In this document: positions 47,525 to 57,028 of the stretch, one piece after another | How the letters are laid out: each line of letters starts with the position of its first letter | Numbering within the stretch: position 1 is the stretch's first letter | DNA from: Mariniflexile sp. AS56 | Lineage (GTDB): Bacteria > Bacteroidota > Bacteroidia > Flavobacteriales > Flavobacteriaceae | Assembly: GCF_030552475.1 (NCBI RefSeq) | Contig: NZ_JAUPED010000006.1 | Span: 62,001 to 126,000, forward strand | Length of the DNA: 64,000 nt | Reading direction: 5' to 3' | The notes under the pieces: generated by a model | Databases searched by the model: none | Told to the model about the DNA's origin: nothing | What the model saw: only the letters and a program-made list of their open reading frames with translations | Position numbers and translations under genes: made by a program

Positions 47525-49654
47525 ATGAAACTGTTCAATAATTATTCAAAAATAAAAACAGCGATACTTTTTACTTGTGGTGTACTTGTTGTGATAGGGT
47601 GTGGCATTAAAGACGTTAAACCTACAGAATCGACAAGTATTAACTTAAAGGAAATTCCAAATATTTTAGATTTAAGGAATCTTGGTACAACGGGTCTTTA
47701 CTCATTAAATAAACAACTGCTTTCACCAAACGGCGATGGTATTATTGCTGAGGTTGCCCTAAAGCTCCCTGAGTATCAAAACGGGATGTATTACCGTCCG
47801 TTTTCTGAAAAATTAGCTTCAGGAAATAGAATGGAAGCACTTTGGTTTACAAACGTTTCAGAATTATCAAATTACAAAAAACAAAAACCGAGGGAAGATG
47901 ATAATATGAGTTTTGGGAGTTTCATTCTACTTCAAAAGAATAATGGAAATTATTTAGCAATTCTTCCCATCGTATCTAAAATGCTAGGAAACACTTTTGA
48001 TGTTGAAAAGGATCATTTCTCATTACAATTAGCCACCTACGGAACCCAATCTATAGACGTTAAAGTACCTCTTTTTTCTTATGCAGAAGCATCAAGTCCT
48101 TATGAAGCAACGCGGTTGGCTTGGGAATTAGCCAAAGAAGCAGAAGGCGTTAAAGGGAATTTTAATTGGCGATCTAACAAAGAATATCCCGAGCCTTTTA
48201 AATATTTAGGATGGTGTACTTGGGAACATTTTAAAAAAGATATTAATGAAGATATCATAACGACTTCCATTCACGACATAAAAACCAGCGATTTACCCAT
48301 TCGTTGGGTTTTAATTGATGATGGGTATTTAGACCAAAGGAACGGACAATTACTGTCATTTGGAGTCGATAAAGTTAAGTTTCCTAATGGATGGAAAACC
48401 ATTACAAGCTTAAAAGACGACAAAATAAAATGGATGGGTATTTGGAGAAATTTTAATGGGTATATGGGAGGCGTATCTACAGAAAACAGTTTAGAAGGTA
48501 TTTCTAGTAATCTCGATACTATTTTTCATGGTAAAAATAACAACCAAACCCGTATGATGGCGAAAAACACGCAAGAATCTGCCAATGCGTTTTATGAGGC
48601 CATGACATCGGATACAAAAAATAATGGATTTGATATGATTAAGGTCGATTTTCAATCCATGAATTTACAATTCAACAAAGGCAAAGAAAACCCTGTATTG
48701 GGTGTGCATTACAATAACAGGGCTTTAGAAACGAAGGTGAAAGAGAAAAACTTAAAATTATTAAACTGTATTGCGATGCAGAATTTTAATGTGTTTAATC
48801 AAACCTATAGCAATATCATTCGATCGAGTGTTGATTATAAAATAGATTTAGATCGTATCGATTTAACCATTGTTCAAAACTTCACCAATGCGCTTTGGTT
48901 GGGGCATGTGCATTGGCTGGATCAAGATATGTTTCATACCAGTTTTAAAGAAACGGCACGCCTTATGGCGGTGTCTAGAGCTATATCTGGAGGACCAATT
49001 TATTTATCCGATGAAACTAAAAATATTGACGCTACGTACTTAAACCCATTGATGTATAACGATGGTGAAATTGTTGGAACGTTAGCACCAGGTGTGCCTT
49101 TGCCAGAAAGTTTAAAACAAGACCCATATGTGGGAAACAAAGCTTTTAAGGTTATTGCACCGCTTAAAAATAAATCTGCCAGTATCATGGCCGTTAATTT
49201 GAATAAAGGGACGCCTCTTAACGCGTCAATTTCCATAAACGATTATCCTTTTGCAGGAGGGATGATACAGCCCTATGCAGGACTTTGGGATATCCCAAAA
49301 GAAGGCATTCTTCTTTATGATGCTTATGGAAAAACAGCAAAACCACTCACAGAAGACTTCAATTTTGAATTGAAAACCAGAGAAGAACGATTGTTTCAGT
49401 TAAGTCCCATTATAGAAGGTTGGGCTGTAATAGGAAGAACCGATAAATATTTGGCTGCAGGTACCGTAGAAGTGAAATCTATTTCTAAAAGCGACATAAC
49501 CGTCACTATGAAAGAATCGGGACCTTTAACGGTTTGGAGTAAAAACGGCGTACCCAAAATTAACGGTGTTCCGTTTAAGAGTTTAGGCGGTCACTTATAT
49601 ATATCTGATGTGGCAATGGCAGTTGCTGGTCAAGAAATTAAGATAACACGATAG
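47525..49654 (+). CDS. GH36-like (raffinose synthase/Sip1-type) alpha-galactosidase, lipoprotein
   Basis: The frame opens at 47489 inside the sulfatase gene; the ATG at 47525 (MKLFNNY) gives a lipoprotein signal with Cys26 (VVIGCGIK) and is preferred, 709 residues. GH36/raffinose-synthase features include YLGWCTWEHFKKDINED, RWVLIDDGYLD, FDMIKVDFQS (nucleophile candidate Asp375) and HWLDQDMFHT (acid/base candidates Asp466/468), then a C-terminal beta-sandwich. An alpha-galactosidase is the simplest function and would remove alpha-galactose branches; members of this clan have other specificities too. It follows a sulfatase and precedes SGNH in unit 2. Confidence 0.88.
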   Translation: MKLFNNYSKIKTAILFTCGVLVVIGCGIKDVKPTESTSINLKEIPNILDLRNLGTTGLYSLNKQLLSPNGDGIIAEVALKLPEYQNGMYYRPFSEKLASGNRMEALWFTNVSELSNYKKQKPREDDNMSFGSFILLQKNNGNYLAILPIVSKMLGNTFDVEKDHFSLQLATYGTQSIDVKVPLFSYAEASSPYEATRLAWELAKEAEGVKGNFNWRSNKEYPEPFKYLGWCTWEHFKKDINEDIITTSIHDIKTSDLPIRWVLIDDGYLDQRNGQLLSFGVDKVKFPNGWKTITSLKDDKIKWMGIWRNFNGYMGGVSTENSLEGISSNLDTIFHGKNNNQTRMMAKNTQESANAFYEAMTSDTKNNGFDMIKVDFQSMNLQFNKGKENPVLGVHYNNRALETKVKEKNLKLLNCIAMQNFNVFNQTYSNIIRSSVDYKIDLDRIDLTIVQNFTNALWLGHVHWLDQDMFHTSFKETARLMAVSRAISGGPIYLSDETKNIDATYLNPLMYNDGEIVGTLAPGVPLPESLKQDPYVGNKAFKVIAPLKNKSASIMAVNLNKGTPLNASISINDYPFAGGMIQPYAGLWDIPKEGILLYDAYGKTAKPLTEDFNFELKTREERLFQLSPIIEGWAVIGRTDKYLAAGTVEVKSISKSDITVTMKESGPLTVWSKNGVPKINGVPFKSLGGHLYISDVAMAVAGQEIKITR

Positions 49655-49693
49655 GGTGCTATTGCAGAATTATGATGTTTAAAATAAAATAAT

Positions 49694-50338
49694 ATGAAAA
49701 AAATAACGTGCTTGTTGGCTTTGGTAGTAATTGTTTCTGCGTTTAAACAGCGCGATTTACCAAAGGTATTAATTATTGGAGACTCCATTTCTATAGGGTA
49801 TACGCCCTTTGTAGAGGCACATTTAAAAGGAAAAGCCGAGGTATTTCACAACCAAGGTAATGCACAGCATACGGGTATTGGTTTAGAGAAAATAGACAGC
49901 TGGTTGGGTAAAACCACATGGGATGTTATTCATTTTAATTGGGGTTTATGGGATTTATGTTATAGAAATCCAGAATCTTTAAATCAAGGGAACCGAGATA
50001 AAAAAGAAGGTTCACAAACTTTTACTCCCGAGCAATATGGTGAAAATTTGGAGAAACTCGTATTGCGATTAAAACAAACGGGAGCAAAACTAGTTTTTGC
50101 AACCACTACTTATGTTCCAGAAGGAGAAGTAGGTAGGTTTGAAAATGCCAATATTGAATATAATAAAGTGGCTCTAAAAATCATGAAAAAACATGGTGTT
50201 AAAGTGAATAACATGAGTAGGTATTCAAAAAGAATTCACAAAAAGCATAGAAAGGCTGGAGGAGATGTTCATTACACCAAGATTGGTTATGAATGGTTAT
50301 CGAAGCCCGTTTCAAAAATAATTGAGAAGCAACTTTAA
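49694..50338 (+). CDS. SGNH/GDSL-type hydrolase, probable carbohydrate esterase
   Basis: Small exported protein, 214 residues, with a short signal peptide to about residue 17. IIGDSISIGY holds the nucleophile Ser of block I, HFNWGLWDL stands for the block III Asn/Gly region, and GGDVHYTKIGYEWL carries the Asp-x-x-His pair. The triad is therefore complete. It could deacetylate oligosaccharides before hydrolysis, working beside the larger secreted esterase at 14514-16664. The substrate ester is not visible. It sits between the GH36-like and ThuA genes with gaps of about 40 bases. Confidence 0.88.
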   Translation: MKKITCLLALVVIVSAFKQRDLPKVLIIGDSISIGYTPFVEAHLKGKAEVFHNQGNAQHTGIGLEKIDSWLGKTTWDVIHFNWGLWDLCYRNPESLNQGNRDKKEGSQTFTPEQYGENLEKLVLRLKQTGAKLVFATTTYVPEGEVGRFENANIEYNKVALKIMKKHGVKVNNMSRYSKRIHKKHRKAGGDVHYTKIGYEWLSKPVSKIIEKQL

Positions 50339-50380
50339 TTTAGCTAGAGTGTTTTTTACCGAATTTAAATAATTAGTAAA

Positions 50381-51940
50381 ATGAAGCAGTACCTTTTAAT
50401 TATTGTATTTACGTGCTTTGGCTATTTTGGAAACACTCAAAATAATAGAATCAGTATCCTTAATTTTAATGGAGATCATGGATATGTCCATCAATCTAAG
50501 AGTGCAGGGATGAATCTGGTAGAAAAGTTAGCTAAAGAAAACGGATGGAAAGTTGTATCCACAGGTGATGCATCTATTTTTACTTCTGAAAAATTATTGC
50601 AGTTTGATGTTATAATCTTCAACAATAATTGTGGAAATAAAGGAAGAATATTGTCTGATAATCAACAAATGGCTTTTCAGGAATATATTAGAAATGATGG
50701 AGGCTTTGTAGGGATTCATTGCGCTGGTGCCATTTGGAATGAAGGCGGTGAATTTCAATTATGGTATGAAGGCTTGATAGGGACTAAACTTGTAGACCAT
50801 CCAAAAGTACAGTCAGCTAAATTGATAGTAGAAAATGTAAATCACCCCAGTACTAAACATCTTCAAAAAGAATGGACTGTTACAGATGAATGGCATCGGT
50901 TTTCCTTCAACCCACGGAAGCATGTCCATGTATTATTGTCTGTAGATGAAGATTCGTATGAAGGTGTACAAAAAATGGGTGGAGACCATCCGTTTACTTG
51001 GTATCAATATTATGATGGGGGACGTTCGTTTTTCACCTCACTAGGACATACCAAAGAAATTTATGCGGATCCAAACTATCAGAAATTGATAGCGGGTGGT
51101 ATTATATGGGCAGCAAATCGTTCACAAATAGAGACTGATTTACCAGTGCAAAACGGACTGCTTTTAGATTTAGATGCTGATAACAACGTACTTGTTGAAG
51201 ATGGAGACAAAGTAAGTGCATGGGGAAATAAAATAGAAAATAGTATTCGAAAATTTGTAAAGCAAGACGAAGGCCGGAAAATTAAAGGTTCAGGTAGGCC
51301 TCAATTAAAAATGAATGTTTCAGGTTTGAATGGGCACAATTCTATTGTGTTTCACCGACAAGAACTTATAAATAATCATGAGGATGCTTTCGACCATTTA
51401 ACCACTGGATCTGGTTTTACGTGGCTTTCTGTGATGTCTGTTTATGAACAAGTAAAAGGAAAACCTGGTGTGAATTCATTTTTCGGGAACTTACGAAATA
51501 CAAACCTCGATAAACAAGGCCAGTTTGAGGGTTTTTGGGGAGGTGTGAATTTAGAAAATCATGTTTGGATGTCGTCTAGAAATGGACTAGAAAAAGGAAC
51601 TTGGAATGTAAATAGCCCGTTGCTACTTGCAAAAGAATCATTTAAAAAAGAGGTTTATTATCTTGTAATGGGACGTCTGGGAGCAGGTGAAGATACGGTG
51701 ACTATGGAGTTATTTGTAAACGGTATAAAACCTATTGTGGTAGAACCGTTTCCAGTAAACCCAAATGCTAACCCATCAAAAATGGCTATTGGCCAGGAGC
51801 GAGATGCTACCAATCATCCCGGAGCAGAATCTTTTGATGGTGAAATAGCCCGTTTCTTGATTTTTGAAAGACCTCTTTCAGATAAGGAATTGAAAGAGGT
51901 GTCAGATTATTTAATAAAAAGGTATACTATCAATCTGTAG
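50381..51940 (+). CDS. ThuA-domain protein with C-terminal LamG-like domain
   Basis: 519 residues with a signal peptide to about residue 19. The N-terminal ThuA-like domain (about 22-245, glutamine-amidotransferase-like fold) shows SILNFNGDHGYVHQS, FIFNNNCGNKG-like strands, GFVGIHCAGAIW, HPFTWYQYYDGGRSFFTSLGH and GGIIWAANR. A linker with DLDADNNVLVEDGDKVSAWG leads to a concanavalin/LamG-like domain (about 265-519) with FNGEIARFLIFERPLS-type repeats. ThuA proteins are common in PULs, some with sugar-oxidising or glycosidase-like roles, but no firm activity can be given. It is the last gene of unit 2, facing the minus-strand sulfatase. Confidence 0.85.
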   Translation: MKQYLLIIVFTCFGYFGNTQNNRISILNFNGDHGYVHQSKSAGMNLVEKLAKENGWKVVSTGDASIFTSEKLLQFDVIIFNNNCGNKGRILSDNQQMAFQEYIRNDGGFVGIHCAGAIWNEGGEFQLWYEGLIGTKLVDHPKVQSAKLIVENVNHPSTKHLQKEWTVTDEWHRFSFNPRKHVHVLLSVDEDSYEGVQKMGGDHPFTWYQYYDGGRSFFTSLGHTKEIYADPNYQKLIAGGIIWAANRSQIETDLPVQNGLLLDLDADNNVLVEDGDKVSAWGNKIENSIRKFVKQDEGRKIKGSGRPQLKMNVSGLNGHNSIVFHRQELINNHEDAFDHLTTGSGFTWLSVMSVYEQVKGKPGVNSFFGNLRNTNLDKQGQFEGFWGGVNLENHVWMSSRNGLEKGTWNVNSPLLLAKESFKKEVYYLVMGRLGAGEDTVTMELFVNGIKPIVVEPFPVNPNANPSKMAIGQERDATNHPGAESFDGEIARFLIFERPLSDKELKEVSDYLIKRYTINL

Positions 51941-51993
51941 ATGCATACTAATTATTTTATTTCTAGTAGTTAAGATCTTCAGTTTTACCGTTG

Positions 51994-53856
51994 TTACTTA
52001 GTCCATAATTCCTCATATGGCATATACCCTGTATTTATGAGAGCAGATTTCAAGTAAAATTGATTGAGTGTTTTATGTTTTCTAAGTGCTATAAGTTCAT
52101 TTTCTATAGGTTTTATGCGGTGCCCTAAGTTTTGTAACGTGGCATAGGCGATAAAATAATTGTTTTTCACTAGGTCTAAAACGTAGTGTAATGCTTCTAA
52201 ATTATTAGCCTGATTTATTAATACTTCAGCACTCATCAAGCGTACCTCGATATTTTCAGCTTCGTTTTTAAAGTTTAAAGTTATTTCTTCAGGAATTTTG
52301 GTTAGGTGTTGATCTTGCAATAATTTAAGAACAGCCACCGTGGCCCAATAGCGAACGGCTGGTTCTTTTGAATTTAAATGCTTTGTTATTGTTTCCATAT
52401 CTGAGAGTTTTGCAGTACTTAAAAATGCAGCAGCATCAATAATAGTACTAACGGGTTGGTTGCTATTTCTAACGTAATTATAGAACGAGGTTGTTTCGTC
52501 TTTTCTACGCATAGACCAAGGGTATAAACCTAAGTCTTTATGTTCTTTCATGAAGTTTAAGAGTTTGTGCTTCATTTCAGAAATTTTATTTTGATGTTCT
52601 TGAGCGTTTATAAGGTTGTTAACCTCGTAGGGGTCGGTTTGCGTGTCAAAAAACTCTAAGGCTTCTGTGGGGTCCCAAAATACGTTTTGAAGGTCATTTA
52701 AGTTGCCTTTTATATGGGCATGATCCCAAGCCTGGTAGGAGGGCATTTGCCATTGATATGATTGTCGCGTACCGTTGGGGTAGGCTGCATTAAAATTCCA
52801 AATAAGTTTAAAACGACCATCTGTTAACCCTCGTGACGGGATAAAACTTTGCTCTTGGTTAGCTCTGTATAAAAACAATTCTGTACTTGGTTCTGGTAGG
52901 TTATTACCTAAAAAAGGCTTCCCCATCATAAACTCTGGTGTTTTAATATTTAGTAAATTAAAAACGGTTGGTGCAAAATCGACGAAGCCTACTAAGTTAT
53001 GATTTACAGAAGGTATATTTGTTTGTGCCAAATGTTTGTATTGCTCTGGAAAATGCACTATTAAAGGCACTCGGGTGCCCGTATCGTACAAGTATGCTTT
53101 TCCTCTTGGTAAACAGCCGCCGTGGTCTGAATAAAAGAAAACGATGGTGTTTTCTGCTTCACCTGAGGCTTTAAGTTCGTCCAACTTCTCTTTAATCCAA
53201 AGATCCATTTCATTTACCGAGTCATAATACCATGCGATATCATCTCTAATTATGGGTAAATTTGGTAAATAAGGAGGTAAAGTAATACTATCTAAAGCGA
53301 TTGTTCTTGGTTCCCTTCCTTTAGTGTTTTTAGTCGCTACGCGTTGTGTATGGGTACCATTGTAATTAAATACTGAAAAGAAAGGTTTGGTTTTGTCTTT
53401 TCTGTTTATGTAGCTCGCATTTTTATTAGTTTGCTCCCAAATGGTTTTCGGCGTATTATTCGCGTTATAATCTGTTTTACTATTGTTGCTACAGTAATAT
53501 CCAGCTTCTTTTAAATATATTGGGAAGTAAAATTCTTCAGGAACTGCTCTTTTTTCACGATGCCAATCTGTAGCTAACATGGGGGCATAAATACTTGATA
53601 TTAAAGTGGAACGTGCTGGAGAGCATTGTGCTCCGTTAGAAAAGGCATTGGTAAATACTATGCTATTTTTAGCCAAAGCATCAATAGTGGGTGTTTTGGT
53701 GAATTCGTTACCATATACAGCTAAAAACGGACTCATATCTTCTACAACTAACCATAAAATATTAGGTCTTTTTTCTTGAGCCTTCGTTATATATGAACTT
53801 ATTAGCATTAATATAACGACAGAAAATAATAAGGATTTGTTTTGTGAGCGTATCAT
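51994..53856 (-). CDS. Formylglycine-dependent sulfatase (S1 family), N-sulfatase-like subgroup
   Basis: Exported sulfatase of 620 residues with a signal peptide to about residue 26. The metal motif is the variant VVEDMSP, and Cys78 in CSPARSTLISS is the formylglycine position. NSKTDYN replaces GKWHLG, and FNYNGTHTQR and YSDHGG follow. This pattern is that of the heparan-N-sulfatase (SGSH)-like branch, which also contains algal-glycan sulfatases. The last 150 residues form helical repeats (EPAVRYWATVAVLKLL, VRLMSAEVLINQA) of HEAT type. It is a separate minus-strand gene; no copy of the shared promoter element is evident in the 236 bases upstream. Confidence 0.92.
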   Translation of the reverse strand: MIRSQNKSLLFSVVILMLISSYITKAQEKRPNILWLVVEDMSPFLAVYGNEFTKTPTIDALAKNSIVFTNAFSNGAQCSPARSTLISSIYAPMLATDWHREKRAVPEEFYFPIYLKEAGYYCSNNSKTDYNANNTPKTIWEQTNKNASYINRKDKTKPFFSVFNYNGTHTQRVATKNTKGREPRTIALDSITLPPYLPNLPIIRDDIAWYYDSVNEMDLWIKEKLDELKASGEAENTIVFFYSDHGGCLPRGKAYLYDTGTRVPLIVHFPEQYKHLAQTNIPSVNHNLVGFVDFAPTVFNLLNIKTPEFMMGKPFLGNNLPEPSTELFLYRANQEQSFIPSRGLTDGRFKLIWNFNAAYPNGTRQSYQWQMPSYQAWDHAHIKGNLNDLQNVFWDPTEALEFFDTQTDPYEVNNLINAQEHQNKISEMKHKLLNFMKEHKDLGLYPWSMRRKDETTSFYNYVRNSNQPVSTIIDAAAFLSTAKLSDMETITKHLNSKEPAVRYWATVAVLKLLQDQHLTKIPEEITLNFKNEAENIEVRLMSAEVLINQANNLEALHYVLDLVKNNYFIAYATLQNLGHRIKPIENELIALRKHKTLNQFYLKSALINTGYMPYEELWTK

Positions 53857-53993
53857 GATTTTTTTATGGTTGATTTAGATAGAGGGATACCCAAAACATT
53901 GTTTGGGTGTGAAATTAACATAACCTTAAGCTGGAAAAGAAGGCTTGTATTGAGGGTAGGATTGGAGGTGTGCCTATTAAATAAAACAGTACT

Positions 53994-54036
53994 AAAAAAA
54001 TTAAAGCTGAACACTATTGTAATTGTTCAGCTTTAA
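53994..54036 (-). terminator. Intrinsic terminator of the LamG-T9SS gene
   Basis: On the minus strand TTAAAGCTGAACA (54036-54024) pairs with TGTTCAGCTTTAA (54013-54001), a perfect 13-base stem with a 10-base loop, followed by seven T (54000-53994). It lies 57 bases beyond the stop codon of the gene ending at 54093. Confidence 0.88.
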
Positions 54037-54046
54037 TTAAATTAAT

Positions 54047-54074
54047 CCTAAGTAATCAGTTCAGATTACTTAGG
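54047..54074 (-). other. Second stem-loop just before the terminator
   Basis: CCTAAGTAATC (54047-54057) and GATTACTTAGG (54064-54074) form a perfect 11-base stem with a 6-base loop. It lies between the stop codon at 54093 and the terminator at 54036-53994, so the 3' end of this transcript would carry two strong hairpins in tandem. It may protect the message from 3' decay. Confidence 0.65.
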
Positions 54075-54092
54075 ACTTCACTAATAATCAAA

Positions 54093-55217
54093 TTATTTTT
54101 TCACAACTTTAATCGTTGCAAGATCTAAACCTTTATTGTTCTTAGTTTTAACAAGGTAAATACCTTTATTAAGTTTTGTCATATCTACACCGTTTAAAGC
54201 ATTTTGAGAACTAACTTTAGCTCCTAGAATATTATAAATATCTACAGAATAAACATCTTTTGATGAGAAATTTAAATAATCTACAACAGGATTTGGGTAA
54301 GCACTGAATATTTCTTTAGTTTGACTGTAAGCTGAAAGGGTACCTCCATTAAATAGTGTCGTAACTTCTGCATCAGATATAGCTCTTTGGTATACTTGGA
54401 TATTATCCATTCTAGTTTGTAAATCTGCAGTTCTTCCATCATTTCTTACTCCATTAGCTGTAAATTCACCTGTAGCAGTGTTGATATGATCTACTCCATC
54501 TCCACTTCCTATAGAGTTTCGCCCACTAAAACCTAGGTACACTTTTCTAGTATCCCATTCTCCACTTGGTTGTGCAACGGTAGAAGTTGTTGATAATGCA
54601 CCATCTTTATATAATCTATAAAGTTTATCTGTAGCGTTGTATGTGATAACAAAATCTCTAGATGTTGGTTCAACCGTACCATATGGAAATCCTCCAGTAG
54701 CGGTACCTATGGCTGTTATATCCAGACCAGTAGTAAATCCACCATTTCTAGAAGTTATTCTATCTGATTTCCAAACTCCAGCATCATTACCTACTATCGT
54801 TATAATTCCACAGTCGGTACTACCCATACCATGACCGAATACCATATAATTCAATCTAAGTGTGAAACTATCAGTACCTAACGCTGTTTCGTTAATTATG
54901 ATGTGCCCCGTGTAATCAGTTTGTAAAAGCTTATTTCCTCCATCAGTAAAAATAGTATTTGCAAATTGAGCACGATCTTCAACTACACCAGTATCTTGTT
55001 GTACTATATCACCTCCATCTGTTTCAAAAAAATACACATTAGCACCTACAAAGGCCAAGACATTTCCTCTTGTATTGTCAGGGTCAACACTGGTAACACC
55101 ACTAGGTAAATTATTAAGAGGGTCTGTTCCTTCAAAATCGATTGTAAATTCTGGACCTTGAGAATAAACTAAAAAGTTAAGGGTTAATAATAAAATGGTT
55201 GAGTAAATTTTTTTCAT
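54093..55217 (-). CDS. Secreted LamG-like protein with T9SS tail
   Basis: 374 residues with a signal peptide ending near LVYSQG. A concanavalin/LamG-like domain follows (about 22-290), with DYTGHIIINETALGTDSFTLRLNYMVFG, DFVITYNATDKLYRLYKDGAL and DNIQVYQRAISDAEVTTLFNGG, the last a typical LamG C-terminal signature. A T9SS sorting tail closes it (SAYPNPVVDYL to IKVVKK). No catalytic residues are recognised. It probably binds the polysaccharide at the cell surface or in the medium. It is monocistronic, behind a weaker copy of the shared promoter element, and ends at a strong terminator. Confidence 0.85.
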   Translation of the reverse strand: MKKIYSTILLLTLNFLVYSQGPEFTIDFEGTDPLNNLPSGVTSVDPDNTRGNVLAFVGANVYFFETDGGDIVQQDTGVVEDRAQFANTIFTDGGNKLLQTDYTGHIIINETALGTDSFTLRLNYMVFGHGMGSTDCGIITIVGNDAGVWKSDRITSRNGGFTTGLDITAIGTATGGFPYGTVEPTSRDFVITYNATDKLYRLYKDGALSTTSTVAQPSGEWDTRKVYLGFSGRNSIGSGDGVDHINTATGEFTANGVRNDGRTADLQTRMDNIQVYQRAISDAEVTTLFNGGTLSAYSQTKEIFSAYPNPVVDYLNFSSKDVYSVDIYNILGAKVSSQNALNGVDMTKLNKGIYLVKTKNNKGLDLATIKVVKK

Positions 55218-55261
55218 TTTAATTTAGTTTTATGGATTAATTAACAACCACTAAACTACAT

Positions 55262-55317
55262 AAAAGTGTAAATGTTTTTGGGGTAAAATGGTGACATGTT
55301 ATGGGGGGAAATGTTGC
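55262..55317 (-). promoter_or_regulatory. Shared PUL promoter element, weak copy in front of the LamG gene (site D)
   Basis: On the minus strand GCAACATTTCCCCCC starts at 55317, matching the first block and C-rich centre of the element. ATAACATGTCA follows instead of TAATTGAGAA. TACACTTTT lies near the expected -7 position, with one extra base between TA and TTT. The ATG is 45 bases downstream. It is listed as degenerate: the first block agrees, the second does not. An imperfect inverted repeat at 55385-55414 is the only other structure in this 224-base gap. Confidence 0.45.
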
Positions 55318-55441
55318 ATTTCACAGTTTAGTACTTAGTAATCAAGTTTATGGGTTTTAATTAATAGTATTTATAACACTTAAGCTTCAATTTACGCTAC
55401 GTGAAATTGTGAAGTTTTTTTGTTCCTTATTAAAACACCAA

Positions 55442-56947
55442 TTACTGGCTCACCATCACTTTATTGGTGTACACTTGCTGTCCATTCGATACTGAAATAA
55501 TATACATACCAGAAACCAATGGGTGATTTAATAATAGAATTGGCTCAAAATTTCGGATGTCATTGTAAATCTCTTTTCCATCGACGGTATACATTTTTAT
55601 GATAATTTTATCGGAAGGATTACTATTAGGGATTTTTATTTGAAAACGACCATTAGCGGACGGATTTGGGATGATTTTTATTTCTTGATTATTAAATGAG
55701 ACTTTACTAGTACTTAAAATAGACTTATTTAAAGTGATTTTAAGATGTGAGTACGAGGTTGCTGGCACCACAATGTTCCAGTTGGAAGCGTTTGTTATTG
55801 GGTATGTGGATGCTGTTCCCGTATCGGTAGAAGTCCAAAGCTTTCTATTAACAATACCATCACCCATATAATTGTTTAATAATTGTAAATCGACGGTGTT
55901 TTCTGTGGTGTTCTTGTTTATAATGTGGACATCGAGCGTCGATTCATTTCCAAAAACAACCAATTTAATATTGCTATTATTAGAGGTAGAGCTAATAACT
56001 TGACCTTCCGCATTATTTACTATGTTTTTAAAACCACTATATTTAACAGGGAGAGCACTTCCATTGGCATATACAAAACGTTTACAAACTTGATAGAAAA
56101 TAACGCCTTCAGCACCACCTCTAATAGGTGCAAAAATATTATCAATACCAGCGATAAGAAGCCCTATGCCGTCTCCCGTGGAATATCTAGTCGCTTCTGT
56201 ATACCAAACGGGATCTTCTGATTTTGCTACTAATGATGCCCATGTACTATCCCAATCAGATTCAGCGATAGATCCATCATCATAAAAATGAGATCCTACG
56301 ATGGCTACGCGGTCTTCAATATCATCGACAGAATTTACAGCAGCTGAAAGGGCATAACTTTCAACACCAACCATTTCAGTGCTTCCTAACTTAGTCATCT
56401 GATTAATAATTTTTAAATAATCAGAATCATCACCTGGATCTTCATTATAAGGTGCTAAATAATCAACGGTAATTCCGGCATCGGTCATGCGTTGCATAAA
56501 ACTATCTAAATATGCTGAATAGGTGGTAAGGTTTAGACTGTAAACATTATAAGCACAACACCCTGTCCAAGAAGCTGGGAATTTTTCAGCATTATGATAA
56601 TTTATACCATAGCCATCACCATTCGCAACACTGGCAAAAATTTTAACATCTGGATTGTAGCTTTTTACAGAGTTTATAACTGTAATAACATTATCATAAA
56701 TATTATCGGTTATGGGTTGTAAAGCAAATATGGGCACTCTTAGTATTTGTAGATTCATATCTTGAAATAACTTGGCAGATACGCTATTGGTATTGCCTTC
56801 AGCCCAAGCTTTAATGGTTAATTTGTTATCGCCTCCAAAAACAACACTTTGGTTAGGTAATGTGGGGTCTATCGTAATAATATCTGATTGTGCATTTACG
56901 GATAAACAAAAAAGAAACAGTATTTTGAGAAGTAGTAGTTTTTTCAT
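55442..56947 (-). CDS. Secreted GH30-like glycoside hydrolase with T9SS tail
   Basis: The frame opens at 56971, but that ATG lies inside a perfect hairpin stem; the ATG at 56947 (MKKLLLLKI) gives a clean signal peptide and is preferred, 501 residues. A TIM barrel (about 25-320) has APYNEDPGD (Glu169, likely acid/base) and VWYTEATRY (Glu251, likely nucleophile). A beta-sandwich (about 325-410, NSNIKLVVFGNESTLDVHIINK) is as in GH30. A T9SS tail closes it (IIPNPSANG to KVMVSQ). GH30 includes endo-xylanases, glucanases and galactanases, so a surface endo-cut on the main chain is plausible here. The subfamily is not recognisable. Confidence 0.85.
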   Translation of the reverse strand: MKKLLLLKILFLFCLSVNAQSDIITIDPTLPNQSVVFGGDNKLTIKAWAEGNTNSVSAKLFQDMNLQILRVPIFALQPITDNIYDNVITVINSVKSYNPDVKIFASVANGDGYGINYHNAEKFPASWTGCCAYNVYSLNLTTYSAYLDSFMQRMTDAGITVDYLAPYNEDPGDDSDYLKIINQMTKLGSTEMVGVESYALSAAVNSVDDIEDRVAIVGSHFYDDGSIAESDWDSTWASLVAKSEDPVWYTEATRYSTGDGIGLLIAGIDNIFAPIRGGAEGVIFYQVCKRFVYANGSALPVKYSGFKNIVNNAEGQVISSTSNNSNIKLVVFGNESTLDVHIINKNTTENTVDLQLLNNYMGDGIVNRKLWTSTDTGTASTYPITNASNWNIVVPATSYSHLKITLNKSILSTSKVSFNNQEIKIIPNPSANGRFQIKIPNSNPSDKIIIKMYTVDGKEIYNDIRNFEPILLLNHPLVSGMYIISVSNGQQVYTNKVMVSQ

Positions 56948-56966
56948 TTTTGAGACAATTTTAAGT

Positions 56967-57006
56967 AACAAAGGAGTGATTAATAACTATAAATCACTCC
57001 TTTGTT
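56967..57006 (-). other. Perfect 15-base stem-loop between two secreted-protein genes
   Basis: CAAAGGAGTGATT (56969-56981) and AATCACTCCTTTG (56992-57004) are exact complements with a 10-base loop; two more A-T pairs extend the stem at each end. It sits between the LamG gene stop (57029) and the GH30-like ATG (56947). Only TTACTT follows on the minus strand, so it is weak as a terminator and could instead cap the upstream message and lower expression of the downstream gene. Confidence 0.7.
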
Positions 57007-57028
57007 TATACTAGTTTTATGCTGATTT

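Noticed and set aside
53857-53993. A shared promoter element in front of the minus-strand sulfatase at 51994-53856
   Set aside because: No GYAACAT box and no TAnnTTTG in a matching register were found on the minus strand.
55385-55414. Terminator for the GH30-like gene
   Set aside because: The imperfect stem is followed by T only on the plus strand, the wrong direction for the minus-strand gene.
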